A DNA stretch of 64,000 nucleotides from Muricea muricata (lineage: Eukaryota; Cnidaria; Anthozoa; Malacalcyonacea; Plexauridae): positions 13,778,713 through 13,842,712 of the forward strand of contig OY979723.1 in NCBI GenBank assembly GCA_963855995.1, read 5' to 3'. Made by a program: the position numbers and the translations under genes. Shown in pieces: positions 38,874-51,300 of this stretch (its first letter is position 1; each line of letters begins with the position of its first letter). The notes beneath the pieces are model-generated. The model had not been told where the DNA came from. It worked only from the letters and a program-made list of their open reading frames with translations, and searched no databases.

Positions 38874-41800
38874 TCAGTGGTCGATCACTGTCATGTACGA
38901 CTCATCACGTACTACATAATCATCATGTGTATCCGCTTTTGATTCTGGTGTAGAGTCGATCACTGTCACGTATGACTCGTCACGTACTACATAGTCATCA
39001 TGGGTATTTTCTTCTTTTGCTTCATATTTTGGCTCCAATACTGTGACATACGACGTATCAGGTATGACGTAATCATCATGTGTCTCCTCTTTTTTCTGTC
39101 CGATTCTGTCTGGTTCTGAGCCTGCCTCGTTTTTATGCACCGGTAGTCCATCGAAGGTAGCGTAATCATAGGTTAAAGTTTTATCGACGTATTCGTATTG
39201 GAGTTCAGTAGGTACTTCATATGAGGGTAGTGTAAATTGTGTTCTCGTTGATCGATTGCTTGTCGAGGATTGGAGCTCATTTGAACGGACCGTTGCTTCT
39301 TCATATGTGGTCGTTTTTGATCTAATGTGTGAATTAAAAAAAAACTTTGATCATGTGTGTTTTCCCCGGCTATATGCCGCAGAAATTTATCTAAGAATGT
39401 TTAAGAGGGTGATCAAACGAGTATGTAATAGTAGAATGTCAAACCTTTGTTGTTCGCGGGAAAACAAGGCAATTATTTCAGACCTGTGTGCATTTAAACT
39501 TGATGCACTTCAAGAATAGATGAAAATTAATGTTTGTTTGATCTCACAGTTAGTGCTATATTGAATTAGTAGCTATATATACATTACCTTTTTTGTCTAC
39601 GATAACATATGAAGTAAAGCAAAGCAAGGACAAGAATGACAACGAAGATAGACACTGGTACCACAATAGCGATCGTCTTTGTCGAACTTTCTCCCAACTT
39701 GCTCTTTGCTGTTGTTTCCACTTCTGATAGTGTTGTTCCTCCAACTTTTGCTGGTATTGTTGTTCCTCCAACTTTTGCTGGTATTGTTGTTCCTCCAACT
39801 TTTGCTGGTATTGTTATTTGTGTTTTTAAGCTTGTTTTTGTTGGTGGTGCTGTTTCGAGGAGTTTCTTCTATAATTTCATATGTAGTTTGCCACTTAGTA
39901 AATTTCACGGAAAGCAAGGGGGGATAGAGAAGTGGAAAATGTGTCAAATTATCTTATGGGTGATTATATTCCTAACAATAAACATAAAAAAACATAAACT
40001 ATTAATACATATATCTTGTTTTCAAGATGTTTTGTCTTTTCGGATTATGTTTTTTACTGTATGATTTTTATTCCATATTTTTAGCGCAGACGTTCGATTT
40101 AACAGGTTCCAGACGTCATACATGTATTTATTTTATCGTTTAGGTTCAGTTTATTGCTCTTATGCGAGAAATCAAGTGTTCCAACTAACACTCACCTTTA
40201 TGTTATTTTTAATTGATTTAAACTTAAGAAGCAGGCAGTGCTTTTCGTTTCCACAGGAGACGGTCAACTGTAATAATGAACCATTAAAAGTCTTTAAGGC
40301 TTGTTGATGTACCTGTAGAATGTTCAGCGAAAAAAGAAAAAAAAATTACTTTCTGAAGACAGTTTGTAAGTTTGTTCAGTTTTCTATTAAAACAAAAAAA
40401 GATGCTCCAGTAGTAGAAATACTTGCCAAAGTTGTGAAGCCATCCAATTAAATATTAGGGTTGACGGGAAAAGCATGCAAAGCCCACCACTGCATGATAA
40501 ACAAATGAATTTTTTTATTTTTTTTTTAAATATATAATTACCAAAATTTAGTATGGATAAGGCTGAATCGAGAGACTTGCGTAAAAAAGCTGCGACCTGC
40601 AAGTTCTAAGAAACAATTGACAAACATTTCTGACTGTTACTAAATTATTTTATATAATAAGTGCAGTAAAACACGCAATTTGATTGGTCAATACCGGTGC
40701 AGAATGAGGCAATCCTGCATGGGAAAAGTTGACATCGCTTCGCATTGACGAGAGTGTGACTGGTTTATAAAGTTGCCGACAAAACTATTTCACTTGGGCG
40801 TGCATGAATCACGCTAGTCTGCGGTAATCCTGTATTTACCTGCCGTCCGAAGAGGGGTGCGACATCGAGTCCGAAGTGTGTACGGAGGGGGGGGGGGGTT
40901 GAACCCAAAATTTTAAGCTGGAATGATTGCGTATCCAGTTAGTACCATTTAACTTTGTATTCGTATGTACTTAAAGGTGTTAAAGTTTCTTTCGTAGAAA
41001 GGCGAATGTTTTAACATTTTACAGGATTAATTCCAGGGAAATGCGTTAAGTTTAAATTTTAGATAATTGCAAAAGTTACCTTCAACGTTTGAGTATCGTT
41101 CGAATGTCTTTCGATCTCAAATTTTGCGTCAATTTCTTCGTTAAGTTTTCGCCACCTCTCACACTTTCGTACGATTTTAGATTTCGACCATTCGATTTTA
41201 CATATTTCCGTTTTGTGAAAGAAGATAGGAGCAGAAAAGTTGTAAGAGCAAGGATTTTCACGACACGTGTTTTTGTCCAGATAAAGCAAGAACTTGTCAT
41301 TTTGAAAACGATAGCAGCCTGTAAACAAAGGAGGTTGAAATATATGAATAAATATGTAGGTCGACAGTAAATCCCGTGTTTGGCAAGAATAGTTTAATGG
41401 TTTTTGCCAGGAGGGATACTGCGGAAGGCCGCTGCATGGTGATACATAAACTATAAGACATAAACTATAGAGTTGACTGGCAGTCACGCCATCTTGGTTA
41501 ACTGCTGTACTTGATGCTTTCCCAACACAATCATGCATTTCACTGAAGTAAAAACATAGTGTCCTCTGCGACAATTCGTGAATGTCAACTCTCACCCTAG
41601 TTTGACCCGACCTGAAGGTGGAAGAAACTTTAATCAATCTTACTTTACACTTTACAGCGCAACAAAAAAGGCATTGTATTACAAAACCGACAAGTACGTT
41701 GAGGTAACTAGAGCGTTGATTGGGGGGGGGGGGTATACGTACATGTGTGTTCTGCTCGACTAATGTCTTTTGATTTCAAAGGAAATGAGTCGGGCAGAAC

Positions 41801-44800
41801 ACGAACTTGGGAATATACAACCCATCCCAATTAACGCTCTAGTTTTGTCTTTGTCCACGTGATAAAGTTTTCATTATTATCATTTGATATTTGCGCCAAT
41901 CACACATTGTTTCATGAAAAGCATCGAATGTATTAATTGCAGTATTTTCAGCGTCATGGTATTTTTTATCATAGATGTGACGGTGTGCATGAATATGATA
42001 TGTGCGAGTAAAGCTCAAACTGTTCCATTTAATAGGATAAACTAGAAGTTACTATCGCAAGGAAAGTGCTGCCTTACGACCTATGCCTTCATTATACTAA
42101 TCTTTTAACATAATTTTACCACAGCATAGTTAATAGAAACACAGTCACACTGTATGAATGAATTTAATTTGTTTAAAATAGTTGACAGTTAAAACGTGCC
42201 ATATAGTGCACTGTGAATTACATTACTTTGTGTAATGTCATGTGATTCTTGGTGCCGATAATAATTCTAAATTGCCATTAAACGTGAATAGAAGTCATGC
42301 TATTATTTCAGTCTTCAAGACGTCATGAAGGAAATATGTCCTTCAAGGTGTTAAATAAGTTCTTTCTTGGAATATTATTTCTAGGTAGTTTATGATAGTC
42401 CATTGTGTGATTTTTTCTGCAACATGTAGATGTTCCAAATTTATTTAACATGTAGTCTCCATTGATGGCCATCATTATTGTCTAATAACTTGTTAGGGTA
42501 ACTTGTTAGGGTAAGCTTGGCATACAATGCTCCCGAATTTGAACTCATTTTTCCAATTTCCACTCATGTTGTCACAATAATTTTTTCTCAACATGGAAAA
42601 TGGTTTATTTTTTGTAAATAGAAAGTTAATGCTACTTTAAAAAGTATTTGAAAAGTGAGATTAGTCAATACTTTTATTCATTAAATGTTTGCAAAGTTGA
42701 GTAAATTATGTACTTGTTGCAACAAGTGTGATTTTGGGCAACTGTCATGGGAAAAATGTTTATATTTCATACATAAAAAGTCATTATAAAGTATTTCAAA
42801 AGTGGAATCAATTAATATTTTTATGTAAGGCATTTCCAATTTACATGTATGCTGAGGGGCTCTACTGACATCAGGTTGATTTTATTGACATCAGGTTGAT
42901 TTTATAAAAGAAATTAATTGGGCAGAACACATGAATATATGAATGGTTCTATAGCTGACGTGTTTGTTAATATCTGTCGTCACCATACTTACCCATGGGG
43001 ATGGTTAGGTGCAGATGCAGTCAGTTAAAGTCTGGCATTTGTGTTACTTGGATTCAGGTCCGAGTCATGTGAATCTGTACAGCGAGGGCCTGACCACCGA
43101 AACGTTTGCACTTTATCACATCGAATTGAGTTCGATGTAAGTTAATGCACAAAGTTAGGCTATATGTCAGTCAAAACAAAAAATTTTTTTCTTACTCTAT
43201 TTCCCACAAATTATATATACCCAGCTCAGCAGGAGGGTCACTCAGACCCAGATCACACGCTGGTTCCTTACATATTAACCTTGGTTACTACGTAACCTCA
43301 TTAATGTTTTTTACTTTGGGGACTACAGCTGACATTTAAAAAAAAATTAATTTGGCAGAACATGATTATATGGATGGTCCTATAGCTGATGTGTTTGTAA
43401 TACTTTTACTTTGGGGTCTACAGCTGACATTTTTTAAAAGAAATTAATTGCACAAAACTTGAATATTTAATCCCTACCCGAACAACTTTGAGTCCTCCAG
43501 ATGGTGCTTTAATAGTTAATCCCACAACTAAAATTGTAGCTGTACAGTTTCCGAATAATGCATTGCACTGCAAAATCTTAATTTAAGAAAGCAAATAGAT
43601 GTCTTTTATAGTTTATTCTGCTAAAATTTCTCATCTTTAGGTGATATTGTGTCATCTTTATTCAGTAATTTTCAATTGCATTGCCAATATATCCTAGTTC
43701 TAGTAAAATGTGCATGTGGACATACACATTTGTCACCATTTGAAGTCAGACTTTAGGGTCTAAAGCTTTAAAGGTGACACGTTTGTAATATTGCTTACTT
43801 TGCAGTCTGTACAGCTAACATTTTACAAAAGAATTAATTGGGCAGAATAACATGAGCATATCAGTATACACACAAACACTCGTTGGGTCTATAGTTGACA
43901 CGTTAGTAATATTGCTTACTTTAGGGTCTATAGCTAACATTTTATAAAATTAAAGAATTAATTGAGCAGAACAACATGAGTATATGAATATACACACTAA
44001 CACTCGTTGCGATTTGAAGTCGGACTTTATCAATTTGAAGTAGGACGCACAAACACTCGTTGCCATTTGAAGTCGGACTTTGTGGTCTATAGCTGAGGCG
44101 TTCTAATCTTTCTTGACCTCGTTCTTGACCTTTCAGTGTTTATCGACATTTAATCAACTTGAAGTCGGACGCACAAACACCGTCAAACACTCGTTGCCAT
44201 TCAAAGCCGAACTTTGAGGCTATAGCTGACACGTTTGTAATATTTCTTGTCAATCTTGAGCTTACAATTTGAATCCAGATTTGATTTCCGACACACACCA
44301 GGCATATTAAGAAAATTTGTTGCCAACCCCCTCATCTTAAACACCAGCCTGAATACTTAATTTTCTGGGCCAACCCCCTCATTTTAAAAACCAACGTGAA
44401 TACTTAATTTTCCCCCGGAATTGCTGACATCTCCACCGCACAAATCGAGATTTCGACTAAATATAACTCGGCCGGGGAACTGGACACGAAAAAGCAAGAA
44501 CTTCGTGTAACGTCAAGAATAGTGTGCTGCCTCGCTGGCGCTCGGCAGCAAATATTTCAATGAATTTGCGCGGTTTATCGGACGACCTCTACTGGCCTGT
44601 GTGCATGTAGCTGTTTCTGTTGATCTTGAGCCGGAGGCGAAGTGAATATAGACTTGTAATCACCGAGCCCAAGGCGACTAATTGTCTTAGTATAAATTTC
44701 TAGATGTTTGCAAATAATAATCAACTAAACTTTATAAAAATTCACTTCAAATATGTTACTGTATAAAAAAACCCAGCAAAATGCAAAAAGACAGCGAATC

Positions 44801-47357
44801 TTGACCAAGCAGAAAGCAGGAAAATCAGTAGTCACCTGGGAATTTATATTAATTATTGGTACACATAAAACTTAAAATCGTATCAGAAGTTTTTTGCCAA
44901 CAATTGTACCTCTCAAGGTCATGAGACAAAGATGTATTGTGATATGTGCTAAACATCCACTTAAATATAATTTTAAACATCGTGTTTTGGCAAAAACTGT
45001 TTCTCTCAGTCTTGATATTTTGCGCTTTTTCTTCCATGATGCCTGTTTTACTTTACTAACCTTTGTAAGTACTGTTCCTCCGATGCAGCCTGTCTCCTTC
45101 ATTTTCCCATAACCAAGTGTTATCTGTTCTTATGCTTTGTGCCTGGTACGCAGGTTTTCTTCTTAGTGCTAAATAGTAGTATCTTACACTTTTGGCGCAC
45201 AGTTTACTTTGTATAGCCTTGCTTCCATCTGGTACACCAGTGAACTGTCCATCCGTTTTCTCGCATTGTTTCATAGCTACTTCACCAATATAATTCGTAG
45301 CAGTCGTTGTACACACACCTCCTTTTGTAAGAAATTCGAGGCATTGAAGAGTCATAACGTTCATAAGATGAACATTTCCTGTCCTGTTGACCCATATCCA
45401 ACGCATATTGAGAGACGAGGAGGCAGAAGAGCAATTTCTTCCAACAGTTTCATTTTTTTGATTTTCTTGTACAGTAAGACATCGCTTGAGATCTCTCTGC
45501 TTTAGTGTAAAGCTTTCCATTGGCACTATAGAAGATCATCATATTTTAGTCGTACGATGTTAGATTTTGTTTATAGATCAGTGATAATTGATACTATATG
45601 CATTATGTATATTTTGCAAATATAGTATTTCTATATAAAATTTACCAACTATAGTAGCATACAATTATCAGCACTTTCCCTAAGCCCTGCGTCTGCGTAA
45701 CATTACTACTACATACTCGGGAATGCTTGGGCGATCAAGTAGATCCAGATGCCGCTAAATTTAGTGACGTTCTGAATAGAATTTTACAGAACTTCTTGCA
45801 TGGATGAAGGTTGACGTTGGTCGAGAATATTACATCCAATCACAAACGTTGTTTTCACTACCTTGAGTTCCGATATCGTCCTTTTGTATTAGAATTGTAG
45901 AAGCTTTGAATACAAATAATGATGTTTACTGAAGTGGTGTGATGAAACATAGAAGAGTTCATAGGGGGTGGTAAAGGGTATTTTCGTGAGCCGTGATTGG
46001 TTGATATCTGTTCGTGTGAAATGCTTCATTTTGATGCCGTGAAATGGAATTTGTTTTAAATCTGTAAGACATGATTCTCAATAAAATTGCTCGGTGAAAT
46101 GAGAATATTTCACTCGAATGTTTAAAAAAGACTAAAATATTTTTGGAGGCCTTTCAGAGGTCGGTACATATTGAAGGATTATACATATCGTAATAAATAC
46201 GATCTCTAATTAAACAAACTGTAATGTAGATGAAACGTGGTCTGCACTTCCCTTTCTCACCCTCTTGATACGTGCAACAAGATACATCGTGCAAGGCAGA
46301 ATTTCTTAATTTATCAGAGCTGTTACATTTATAAAGTTTTGAACGAAGTCAAACACGTGTTAACGTTCAGACTTTGATTTAGCCGAGTTGTCAAATTCTG
46401 TCTGGATGAAACAGACTGGAGTGGTATGTTTTGAGGTATTTTGCACGATTATACATTTTGCTCTGTCTATATGTCGTTGAGCACTCTTTTGCATTTCGCA
46501 AACCAAAATCTCCATATTGGCAACATTTCAAAACACATCACGTCTGACTCAAGAGGATTTGCAATTTTAAGGCCTTTTGCAATTTAAAGATTCTTTGTCT
46601 TTTAAGCTGGACTGTATATCAAAAGTAATATTGATTTTCAAATTTACGGTAACTAGTTTTTGGCGCGAATTTGTCTGTTGACCGTATGATGTATCAAAAT
46701 GTTGGTATAGCATTAATTTTGGGCTTGAAGAAAAGATCGCTTTGATTGTGCCGTGCCTGAATATTTTGAATTATAGTAGTGACCATCAGAAATCTTATAC
46801 ATTGGTCATATGGCGCTTTAGGATGGATTTGTTGCATTCAGTGTTATAAAATATACTTATATGTAGGTGATATAGCTGTCTGAATTATACAGTATACACT
46901 ATGTCTACGAGGAAATAATCAATCATAAAAGTACTTTTTGTATAACCTGTCTGACCCCAATGTATTTTAAGTAGATAGCAGTGTTGATGTTAAAGATAGA
47001 AACTACGGCATATACATAACCTGTGTATGCGTGATGGCTGTTTTTTAATTCCATACCTGACTCTGGCACAACCATTTCGTCCGCTGTACAATTGCCCGTA
47101 TCATCTGTATTTGCCAGAAATGTGTTCCTGCCACATTTACACTGACAACGTTTGCATTTATCATCTGCACATTCAGCTCCGTACTTCTCACATTGCTCTT
47201 TTGTACACTTTGTTTGGTTTCGACATTCTAAGTTTTGAAAACTGTCGAGTTCACCTCGCAAGACGTCAAATGACGACGTTTCTTGATCTCCTCTGGCATA
47301 AACAACTAGATTAGCTAGACAGAACCAAGTGAAGGCGACTTTTAAAGTGAAACCCAT
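38874..47357 (-). CDS. Gene 7: chimeric lectin receptor (gene 6-like front, gene 8-like back)
   Basis: Exons complement(join(38874..39321, 39588..39868, 40196..40312, 41080..41318, 45061..45525, 47057..47357)) give 616 residues. Residues 1-100: signal peptide and eight-cysteine module very like gene 6. Residues 101-255: R-type lectin domain (LNMRWIWVNRTGNVHLMNV). Residues 256-374: GCYRF...APIF and FNGSLLQLTVSC...HCLLLK. Residues 375-467: stalk with three PAKVGGTTI copies, helix (VAIVVPVSIFAVILVLALF) and RRQKR. The tail is a single 448-nt exon: TYEEATV, YEYVDK, YDYATFDG, DDYVIPDTSYVTVLEP, then two DDYVVRDESY[VM]TVID units. YVTV and YVTVI fit loose YxxV/YxxI docking motifs; function is inferred. 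Intron 2 is swollen by an insertion at 42047-44550. The in-frame ATG at 47525 adds 56 residues before the signal peptide and is probably not used. Confidence 0.85.
39732..39812 (-). repeat. 27-bp minisatellite x3 in gene 7 stalk
   Basis: Three exact 27-bp copies encode PAKVGGTTI three times in the extracellular stalk just outside the membrane. The same array is in gene 8 (49165-49245) but not in gene 6, whose stalk has another Pro/Thr sequence. Confidence 0.9.
42047..44550. repeat. 2.5-kb insertion with degenerate tandem repeats in gene 7 intron 2
   Basis: Gene 6 intron 2 reads GGATAAAATATTTCAATG across the point (about 34936-34953). In gene 7 the same flanks are split: GGATAAAC at about 42040, and AAATATTTCAATG from about 44551. 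The inserted DNA has no convincing coding region. From about 42890 to 44240 it contains imperfect repeats of an approximately 100-bp unit with AATTAATTGGGCAGAAC, CTATAGCTGAC and CACGTTTGTAATAT. A GGGCAGAACACGAAT motif also occurs nearby outside the insert (34617, 41793). Confidence 0.7.
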
Positions 47358-48313
47358 ATGTGTGGGTATCAACACCGTATATGACTCGCGAATGAGTTTG
47401 TTCAGAGTAAAAACGATAGTTCTAAGGTTATATGTGCTTTCAATGTTGATATTTGTGTATTCTTTCTCAGCCCTTGGTGGGAGTGTCAAATGACGAGGAA
47501 ATCTTGTAAGCTTATACTCTGACATCCTCTCGTAATTTACATAAATATATACGCTTACATGCTAAGTTCCGCATCCGCAGTGACGAACAATACTGGGCGT
47601 AAATGATTTTAATAGTCTGAATTTTGTTAGTCTTACAACCACATTGTCTAAAAAATACGAATAATTAATGTAGGTAGTTGTATTGCAGCTGTTTATACCA
47701 AAATATAATTTGATAATTAATCTTTGTACAGTTGTACCTACATATGAGTTCAATTTTGTCCATTACATATCAATCATTATACGTACAAACACATTAAGTA
47801 CTTGTACAAATATTTGAAGTGCTTTTCTTTTCTTATCTGTGAAGTACTGTTTGCAAACATAGATTCATCACTAAAAAAGGCCTTTTTCAGGGAAACTTTA
47901 GAGGAATGTTCCACTAAATATAACTGAAAGTAAGCTGATAAAAATACTAATCTGGCTAGGACCTTCTATATACCTTCTATATCATCGTCGACTCGTCACG
48001 TCACACATTGTGTGCGTCTGCCTTTTGATATTGGTGTAGGATCAATCGCACTGATATAAATAACTCTGGATCATGAATCTCAGCAATGCCAATCTCATTA
48101 ATCAAATTTTGAAGCTCATCGCTCCCGTCTTGGTACTTTAGGTCCAGTGTTCTTTGCGGGTGTTTACGCATGGGTTTTCACACAGCGTAAATTTCCCTAA
48201 AAAGTTTATTTATGTATTGGAAATGTTGATTGATTGTCCGCCATTTTAGTATTTGAAATTCGTCATTTCCGAAGGACTTCAATCTGCTTCCTGATCCAAA
48301 TCGTTTATTCATA
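47358..48313. other. Intergenic region between genes 7 and 8
   Basis: The part next to gene 7 matches 37712-38340 upstream of gene 6. A second copy of the small open frame lies at 48001-48171. Nothing else was recognised. Confidence 0.6.
48001..48171 (-). other. 56-codon copy of the small open frame at 38485
   Basis: It starts MRKHPQRTLDLKYQDG and ends QKADAHNV, with two extra residues (GI in NEIGIAEI) relative to the other copy. It lies 143 bp beyond the stop codon of gene 8, and the copy near gene 7 lies 225 bp beyond that stop. It could be 3' UTR, a lost terminal exon or a short peptide gene. Confidence 0.35.
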
Positions 48314-51300
48314 TCAGTGGTTGATCACTGTCGCGTACGACTCATCACGTACAACATAATCATCATGTGTATCCTCTTTTGATTCTGGTATATGGTCGAT
48401 CACTGTCACGTATGACTCGTCACGCACTACATAGTCATCATGGGTATCCTCTTCTCTGGCTTTATATTTTGGCTCCAATACTGTGACATACGACGTATCA
48501 GGTATGACGTAATCATCATGTGTCTCCACTTTTTTCTGTCCGATTCTGTCTGGTTCTGAACCTGCCTCGTTTTTATGCAGCTGTAGTCCATCGAAGGTAG
48601 CGTAATCATAGGTTAAAGTTTTATCGACGTATTCGTATTGGCGTTCACAAGGTACTTCATGTGAGGGTAGTGTAAATTGTGTTCTCGTTGATCGATTGCT
48701 TGTCGAGGATTGGAGTTCATGTAAACGGACCGTTGCTTCTTCATATGTGGTCGTTTTTGATCTAATGTGTGAATTTGAAAAAAAAACTTTGATCATGTGT
48801 GTTTTCCCCGGCTATATGCCGCAGAAATTTATCTAAGAATGTGTAGGAGGGTGATCAAACGAGTATGTAATAGTAGAATGTCAAACATTTGTTGTTCGCG
48901 GGAAAGCAAGGCAATTATTTCAGACCTGTGTGCATTTAAACTTGATGCACTTTAAGAATAGATGAAAATTAATGTTTGTTTGCTAGTGCTATTTTGAATT
49001 AGTAGCTATATATACATTACCTTTTTTGTCTACGATAACATATGAAGTAAAACAAAGCAAGGACAAGAATGACAGCGAAGATAGACACTGGTACCACAAT
49101 AGCGACCGTCTTTGTCGAACTTTCTCCCAACTTTCCCTTTGCCGTTGTTTCCACTTCTGATAGTGTTGTTCCTCCAACTTTTGCTGGTATTGTTGTTCCT
49201 CCAACTTTTGCTGGTATTGTTGTTCCTCCAACTTTTGCTGGTATTGTTATTTGTGTTTTTAAGCTTGTTTTTGTTGGTGGTGCTGTTTCGAGGAGTTTCT
49301 TCTATAATTTCATATGTAGTTTGCCACTTATAGTAAATTTCACGGAAAGCAAGGGGGGGATAGAGAAGTGGAAAATGTGTCAAATTATCTAATGGGTGAT
49401 TATATTCCTAACAATAAACATAAAAAACATAATCCCAAAAAAGAAAACATCTTGAAAACCATAAACTATTAATACATATCTTGTTTTCAAGATGTTTTGT
49501 CTTTTCGGATTATGTTTTTTACTGTATGATTTTTATTCCATATTTTTAGCGCAGACGTTCGATTTAACAGGTTCCAGACGTCATGCATGTATTCATTTTA
49601 TCGTTTAGGTTCAGTTTATTGCTCTTATGCGAGAAATCAAGTGTGCCAACTAACACTCACCTTTATGTTATTTTTAATTGATTTAAACTTAAGAAGCAGG
49701 CAGTGCTTTTCGATTCCACAGGAGACGGTCAACTTTAATAATGAACCATTAAAAGTCTTTAAGGCTTGTTGATGTACCTGTAGAATGTTCAGCGAAAAAA
49801 GAAAAAAATTTGCTTTCTGCAGACAGTTTGTAAGTTTTTTCAGTTTTCTATTAAAACCAAAAAAAATGCCCGAGTAGTAGAAATACATGCCAAAAACATT
49901 AAGCCATCAAATTAAATATTAGGTTTGACGGGAAAGGCATGCAAAGCTCACAACTGCATGATGAACAAGGGAATGTTTTTTTTTTAATTTTTTTTTTCAA
50001 ATATGTAATTACTAGAATTTAGTCTGGGTAAGGCCAATCGAAAAGTTGGATCTATAAAGACTTGTTGTAAAAAAGCTGCGGTATGCAAGTTCTAAGAAAC
50101 TATTGACAAAGATTTCTGGGTGTTACTAAATCATTTTATATAATAAGTGCAGTGAAACACACAATTTGATTGGTCAATACCGGTGCAGGATGAGACATTG
50201 CTGAAGTTGACATCGCTTCGCATTTACGAGATTGTGACTGGTTTATAATGTTGTATGTATCCTGTTTATTCAGACTATATCTACGCGAGGTAGGGAATCT
50301 TTATACCGGTATTAATTCTACAGTTCAATAGTCGTCGTCTTCTTCTGAGTTTGTTGGTCTGTCTTGTCTGTTTCTGGCGTAAGCATAAGAAAGCGGAACC
50401 TTTGATGTGACATAAGAAATATCAAAGCGTTGCGTTCTTTACCCTTACGCTTATGTCACATTAAAGTTCCGCTTGCTTATGCTTACGTTTACGTCGTAAT
50501 GAAAACCAGGCTTTACTTATACTGTGACGCTAACGGAAGAAATAACTGACATGTTTGTGCAAGATACCAATTTTATTTCCTTTATGTACTTGCAAAAACA
50601 AACATGCCCATCATCTTTCATGCTGACGTATGTATTGTTTATCTTGCCTAGGGGAACTAAACTTGAGTATTTTACTACATTAATTTACTGCTTGGTAACA
50701 ATAAAGTTGCCGAGGCTATCCTGCGGTAATCCTTTATTTACAGCACTAACCACATGGAGTACCTGCCGTCCGTAGTGGAGTGCGACATGGAGTCCGAAGT
50801 GTGTGTGTGTATGTGGGGGGAGGGGGGGGGGTCGAACCCAAAATTTTAAGCTGGAATGATTGTGTGTCCGATTCAAGTACCATTTAACTTTGTATTCGTA
50901 TGTACTTAAAGGGGTTAAAGCTTCTTTCGTAGGAAGGCGAATGTTTTAACATTTTACAGGATTAATTTCAGAGAAGTGCGTTAAGGTTAAGTTTGAGATG
51001 ATTGGAAAACTTACCTTCAACGTTTGAATATCGTTTGATTGTCTTTCGACCTGAAATTTTGCGTCAATTTCTTGGTTAAGTTTTTCCCACCCGTCACACT
51101 TTCGTAAGATTTTAGATTTCGACCATTCGATTTCACATATTCTCGGTTTGTGAAGGAAAATAGGAGCAGAAAAGTTGTGAAAGCAAGAATCTTCACGACA
51201 CGTGTTATTATCCAGATAAAGTAAGAACTTTTCATTTTGAAAACGATAGCAACCTGTTATACCTAATATTAACAAAAGATATTAAAATATTTAAATATAT

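Noticed and set aside
39556-39798. Gln/Glu-rich frame (EEQQYQQKL repeats) and its gene 8 copy at 48989
   Set aside because: This is another frame of exon 5. The splice phase selects the frame with PAKVGGTTI and the membrane helix.
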